DNA from: Chionis minor
Taxonomy: Eukaryota > Chordata > Aves > Charadriiformes > Chionididae
Direction: 5' to 3'
NCBI GenBank assembly: GCA_013398295.1
Contig: VZSF01006623.1
Location: 66,504 to 130,503 of the forward strand
DNA: 64,000 nucleotides
This document shows positions 59,201 to 64,000 of this stretch, one piece after another. The notes below the pieces were generated by a model. It ran no database searches, had not been told where the DNA came from, and saw nothing but the letters and a program-made list of their open reading frames with translations. The first letter of the stretch is position 1. Every line of letters begins with the position of its first letter. The position numbers and the translations under genes were made by a program.

Positions 59201-59309
59201 GCTTTTAGCAGCAGACAAGGCCTGAGATTAAAGGCCACAGTTTGAAGGAGAATGTGTAATATAATCAGCTACTGCAACCCACCAAAACGAGTATTGGCAC
59301 GCCTGCACA
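56241..59309. other. Non-coding sequence downstream of the CpG island
   Basis: GC falls gradually to about 56600, then AT-rich DNA follows. Contains A18 (56739-56756), A15 (57671-57685), a (CAA)n run (57331-57351) and a 12-base palindrome GTCTCCGGAGAC (57716-57727). No spliced exon or named repeat is supported. Confidence 0.5.
57331..57351 (+). repeat. (CAA)n microsatellite
   Basis: CAACAGCAACAACAACAACA: about seven CAA units with one CAG interruption. Confidence 0.85.
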
Positions 59310-59640
59310 GGCTTCACTGGTAATGATGAATTCAGTATTCACCACATGGACTAATTAATGCACTATAACATCTCCCAGTGCAATTTGCAAGTCACAGATT
59401 GCATTAGGTGATACAAATGACTCATTTGTGAACCTGAAGGATGACCTTTGGCAGGACTAACTTCTGACCTCAGAAATATTAAAGAAAGGTTATTTCACCT
59501 TGCCATTGTCTCCAAATGCCAAAATAGCCCAATTAAAAACCTTGACATGGAACCATAGGAGCAGATGCGAGTCCTAAAGGGCATTAATTATTTTCAGTGT
59601 CAGCTGGTTGTATAACTGAGGCCAAATGAGAGTTTGGAAA
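59310..59640. promoter_or_regulatory. Candidate enhancer with palindromic AP-1 site
   Basis: A 17-base palindrome (59413-59429, odd centre C) surrounds a consensus AP-1 site TGACTCA (59418-59424). Nearby are TAATTA (59352-59357), a TGACCTTTG nuclear-receptor-type half site (59442-59450), a TTCTGACCTCAGAA inverted repeat (59462-59475) and GGGCATTAATTATTTTCAG. Repeat-free. The cluster is enhancer-like; activity and conservation are unproven. Confidence 0.4.
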
Positions 59641-61120
59641 GCTATTAAGCCTCTGTCTTACATGGATTGGGTCTAAGGTTTGAATTGAAAATAGTGTGTG
59701 GTTTTCGTTTGGGTAAGATACGCTGCGTATAAGGGCAGGTTGTCCCAGTGAGAGATGTGAGCTACCTTTCTATACAATAACTATTGGAAGTTCTTTAAAA
59801 GTGTGTCCCTTCAGTAATAATAATCCATCACAGCTTCAGTATTTATGAAATAATCATTAGTTACCATGCTGCGAGGTCGAAATCCTGTGCATATGTTCAG
59901 CATTGTTTCCTTGTGTGCTGTTCTCACCCTCCCTCCCTGGCCACTGATCTTGTGTGTGCGCTTTTTTCCAAATGCAGTGACAGATGAAGACATTGCACCA
60001 AAACTAAGTTCCCATATGGCTAATTTCTACATTTGTTTTAACAACACACAGATTTAAAACAAATGAAAACACAAAGACTTGAGTAATCTTGGCGTTCTTT
60101 CCAGTGCTCTGTAATTTCTTCCTCCAGGTGGGCTTTTATTGACACATACTGAAATGCCTTGATGTGTCTTAAAAAAGAAACTAGTCAGACCATAATTCAC
60201 TCAAAGACTTTCATTTGTTTGGGGCAAACACTCACCCTATTTCAACCTTCGCAATGTCAGCAGTTTGAAAATGATTCATTTTCTTAGCTTAGCAAACAAT
60301 GAAGAAAAAAAAATACTTTTAACAAACATGAATAACTAAGTTTGTTATTTACATCCATAACCAGAAGGGTTTATGCCACTAAAATCTGGATTGGAGTTAT
60401 TTTTTCTTTTTTTTTTCTATTTCCTCTTGTCATGGTTGTTTCAGCATTAATCACCAAGAAATGCAAACGATAATGGTTCTTGGATGCCATGATAATTGGA
60501 ATAAAATAAGAATAGATAGGTCCTGTTTGACAGAGTGGTTACTGACATCACCCAAGGGGAAAACGTCCAAACTTCAGTTACTTTCCCAACAGATATTTTT
60601 TCTCACCTGCTGGGGATTGCTCTCTGCCATCATCGGTCTGAAGCTCTGCCAGGAGAATATAATATTTATGCTTCGCATTCACATGACAGAGAATAGAGCC
60701 ATTTTTCTGTCCAACATGTTGCTATGTCCTTCAGCTACATCTCTGATGATGTTGCTAATTGTTTAGTTGATGGTTCCATCTTACCCCACTACAGAACCTA
60801 GAACTGTATCAAATGAAGCTCTGCTATGTTTTGAGAATGAACGAAAGAAGAGACTGCACTACAAGCTATTAGCTGTGCTTTACTTGAAGTGTTTCCTCAT
60901 TAAGATGGGTCTTTATTGCTCTTATGAAACCATAAAGAACTCATCCTCATTATATGTCGTAAAAGATACTGCAAACTCAGAATGGAAGATTTTCCCAATC
61001 CTTTTGTGTGGTTTTGTTCAGGCTAGTATTTACTTACCCAAATTATCCTCTTTTAACCTTCGCATATCCAAATGGGTAATGCTAGTTGATCTCCTGCTTT
61101 TAGAATGGTAGATTTTTAGG
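59641..61120. other. Non-coding sequence, nothing recognised
   Basis: Two consecutive plus frames of 101 and 114 codons (60461-60766, 60767-61111) are in AT-rich DNA, separated by a stop, with no recognisable motif. I treat them as chance. Confidence 0.5.
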
Positions 61121-61280
61121 GGAAGTATGGTCTTGTGGTCTAGTCACAGGACTTCTTCACTTCACTGTTTGCATTGTATTATTAGCCTTACTGTAATCAC
61201 AAGGTGAGTTAGAGGCCTCTTACTGCCTAGTTTATCCTGTTCCCGAATTGGGGTAATAATGCTTCCTTGGAGTTCCTAAA
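61121..61280 (+). repeat. MIR-type SINE relic
   Basis: Begins with the tRNA-like MIR head (AGTATGGTCTTGTGGTCTAGTCACAGGACTTC) and ends with GTTTATCCTGTTCCCGAATTGGGGTAATAATGCTTCCTTGG, the counterpart of CAGTTTCCTCATCTGTAAAATGGGGATAATAATACCTACC. Nearly full-length but strongly diverged. Confidence 0.62.
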
Positions 61281-64000
61281 ATGGTTGCTGGATTCTTAAA
61301 GGACATTTCTTCTTAAGAAGATTGGGGCAAATGTTGGAAGACAGTGAAAAGGGGCATGATAGAGTTGCACATAATTTCCATATCCCATTAAGGAGTGAAG
61401 TCGGTGACATAAATGTAACCTTTGTTATGTTTACATGCATGACTGATAATTTAGCGTTTTCTTATGCAAGTCTGCTGGTGTCTTCCGACTTGCAAAGGAT
61501 GCTTTTCAATAGCCACAGTGAAACCAGCAAGATTAAAAAAAAAAAGTTTAAAAGGGCAATGAAGGGAAGGTAGAAACAGAGATACAAAAAAGAGTATAAC
61601 TTTGTTGAAATAAGTTTGTTCTATGAACAATGAAACTAATGTAACTAAACCCTGTTTTTCTACAGATTTGTATTGTTTCCTGTGCTCCTTTATCACAATA
61701 ACTCCATTCATCATGTCTGCTTGTCACTATAATGCTCTTTGATCACTGACATAACCTTTAGAGCCCTCACTCCAGTATTCTCACTACTTTCGTATGAAGC
61801 TAAGTTCCGCTGCAAACATCCACTCATCTCCTGCCTTCCTTTATAACTGTCCCTTAACCGTGCTCCTCACATCCTGTGCTCCTGTCCACTTGGGCTGAGC
61901 AAGAATGCACTTGCTGCTTGTCTGGTTGAGTTGTACCTGTCTTTCCTTCCTTGGGGAACTTGCTGCTTTTTCTGCTAAGGCATACATTTTCATAAAAATG
62001 GCAAAACTTAACTTTTGGGAGACTTACATAGAGAATGGACAAGGGGTTAAAACCATTAGGGGGAGGGACTCATGAGCAGACAATGTGATCTCACAGTTCC
62101 TCGTTTCCTTAGGAAATGAGACTTAAAAAAAAAAAGGCCTGATTGCCTCAGGGGAAGAAGACAGGAAACTGGCCCAGTGGCCAATTATGGCATTGTTTTC
62201 TTTGTGATGTGGTTTATTTGCCATACTGATGAGCACCGTACCAAGATCTGAGCACAGAACTGGTTGGGTATGTCTGATTCTGCTCAGTGCTGTAGGAACT
62301 ATCTTTTCTTGTTGAAATGGGCTAAAATGGCTACATAGGAATATAGGTCAGGGTTAGTAACGTGAACTCATTTCTGGCTTTGCAAATTTTAATAACGTCT
62401 ACCTATAACAACACCTGTGGTTTGGAGCATTTCAGTTCCTAAAAGCCTTTTCCAGATGCTTGTACTTTTGACAAATGTTACCTCCTGTGTTGACGTGTTC
62501 TGCATTAGGCAAGATCTGAACATTATCAGAAAGTTTGATTAAAAAATGAGGTATTGTTCTTGAGTATGTGAACGCATACATTTTACTCAAAGCTGTGGCT
62601 TTCCTGTAGGTAGTGCTGGTGGCTTGGTGATTAGAGTGTATGAATCTGAAATTTAGCAGAGATTTGGTCCCTAGGTTGCAGAAGTGTCTTTCAGTGATAC
62701 GTTGAAAATCTGTTTTGAGTTCTCAGTGCTGTAATGGTTTAAAAACATACCTTGCTCATGCACACTGGCTTTTGTTATACAATAGCAGGCTTTTACAAAC
62801 GATCTCCCAGAATCCCCTGGCACTGTGCCTGCGCTCAGATGAAGGGTAGTCTCATTCAGCGTGCGATTTCACCATTTTCAACTTGAGTTGTTTGCAAAAT
62901 ACAAAAGGCCGGATTGCATTGGATTCCATTTGTACTGTGTGGGTGTATCCAGGATGCTCTGTATCAGGATGTTTGGAAAGAGATTGTACTCTGAGGTTGC
63001 ATTCAGAATTGTTCCATTGGCTGCGTGAGGGCGGTATGGCATAATTGCATACAATAAATGCAATATGCAATATATAAAATACGGCATGGTTCTGTAAGAG
63101 CAGTGAATGATGCGTATGCAGTCAAACATGTTTTTAGAAGAACGTCTTTGTAAGAAGACAGACTGAGGGCAAAAGAAAAAAATATCCTTCTGATTTCACC
63201 ATGTTTATTTTGTGGCAGGATAGCATATCCAGCTGAACTTTTCATTCAAAAACTAAACTGATTTGGGAAACTTAATATCCTCAGACACTGCCACAGATTT
63301 GATACTTTCACTAGGGTTCACCTATATTACTCACATTCAGGCTCATTAGGTGGACTATCAGAATTGCAGCCTGTGTGTGCTGATGGGTGTACTGATTTAA
63401 AATGCCATTATGGGCAACTTTTGCATTGGATTGCATCCTCCCTGACCCCTTAAGCTAATGGCATTACAGAGGGAGTGGTGTATGAGCCCAGAGTTTTGGC
63501 CAACACTCATCTTTCCCATTTGTGGCAGAATGGCATTGATGTCAGTGAACACGTGGGTTGAGGGAAATGATGGCCTCAGAGTTGGGGGTTTTCTTGGGTG
63601 TGTAGTGGCTGGTTTTTTTAAATTGCTTTTCTTATAAAACTGAAACTGATACATTAACATTCTCCTCCTTTCAATTAGCAAAAGCACATTTGGAAAAAAA
63701 TATTACTGGCCAATTGCATGGTAGATGATACAAAGAAAAAGGATGGAAAACCAGGTGTAGTGAATACCAGTTTTTAACCAATGGAAATACAACATAGAAT
63801 AGTGTCTGTGGTACATTATACAAACTGTGTTCCACCTGGCTTGCATTGTCCCTTTCTTACATTTATGGTGTGAACATTTTTTCCCTCTCTGGAAGCAGCT
63901 GTAAAGTGTAAATTTCCAGTTTAAGTAGGCGTGTGTTGTTGCCTGTGGATCTTTTTTTTCTTTTTCCCCCCCCGAGAGTGGGTAATGGCATGACTGCATT
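61281..64000. other. Non-coding sequence to the window end
   Basis: Ordinary AT-rich DNA. A possible MIR head lies at 62618-62660 (GGTGGCTTGGTGATTAGAGTGTA) but is too weak to call. A C8 run lies at 63966-63973. No gene seen. Confidence 0.5.

Noticed and set aside
60461..61111. Two adjacent plus-strand frames of 101 and 114 codons
   Set aside because: Separated by a stop, AT-rich, no domain or conserved motif recognised; chance is adequate.
62618..62700. Possible further MIR head
   Set aside because: Only about 20 bases resemble the MIR tRNA-like head and no core or tail follows.
1..64000. tRNA, snRNA, microRNA, CRISPR array or mobile gene cassette
   Set aside because: I looked for familiar tRNA boxes, common vertebrate microRNA seeds, spliceosomal RNA starts and regularly spaced repeats. 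None was convincing, though short hairpin RNAs cannot be excluded by eye.
1..64000. A previously undescribed biological system
   Set aside because: Nothing beyond ordinary bird non-coding DNA, old repeats, candidate regulatory blocks and assembly artefacts could be supported.

Overview
This window reads as a piece of a bird nuclear chromosome. Its only sizeable young interspersed repeats are two truncated CR1 LINE copies. Both carry the CR1 ORF2 C-terminal frame, and both end in the octamer-like tail (ATTCTRTG) typical of avian and other sauropsid CR1. Overall repeat density is very low, and the remaining relics are old MIR-type and L3-like fragments. A crocodilian or turtle is possible from CR1 alone, but the low repeat content favours a bird. 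There is nothing prokaryotic, viral or plasmid-like in it.

I find no convincing protein-coding exon, rRNA, tRNA or other structured RNA gene. The open frames are short, often overlap on both strands, lack recognisable domains, and are longest where the sequence is GC-rich or low-complexity. The window is best read as intergenic or long-intron sequence. Several AT-rich, repeat-free blocks with dense homeodomain cores, palindromic sites and other factor motifs look like conserved non-coding (enhancer-type) elements. Conservation cannot be measured here, so these are candidates only.

Layout: 1-8690 is plain non-coding sequence with a C-run/gap at 5493-5525, two candidate regulatory blocks and one MIR relic. 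8697-9199 and 13122-13371 are the CR1 copies, with a MIR relic between them. 15300-20050 is AT-rich sequence with candidate regulatory blocks and a second C-run/gap (17910-17943). 20053-23215 is a 1581-base segment present twice in direct tandem with a single N between the copies, most simply a failed contig merge rather than a biological duplication. 23216-55720 is a long gene-free stretch with old repeats, simple-sequence tracts and scattered candidate enhancers. 55890-56240 is the only clear CpG island, carrying a strong CTCF-type site, a CCAAT box and a YY1-type site next to an ATG; it is the best candidate promoter or boundary element. 56241-64000 is non-coding again, with a palindrome-rich candidate enhancer at 59310-59640 and a MIR relic at 61121-61280.

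There are no genes here whose joint action can be described. I found no undescribed biological system; the most consequential observation is the likely false duplication.
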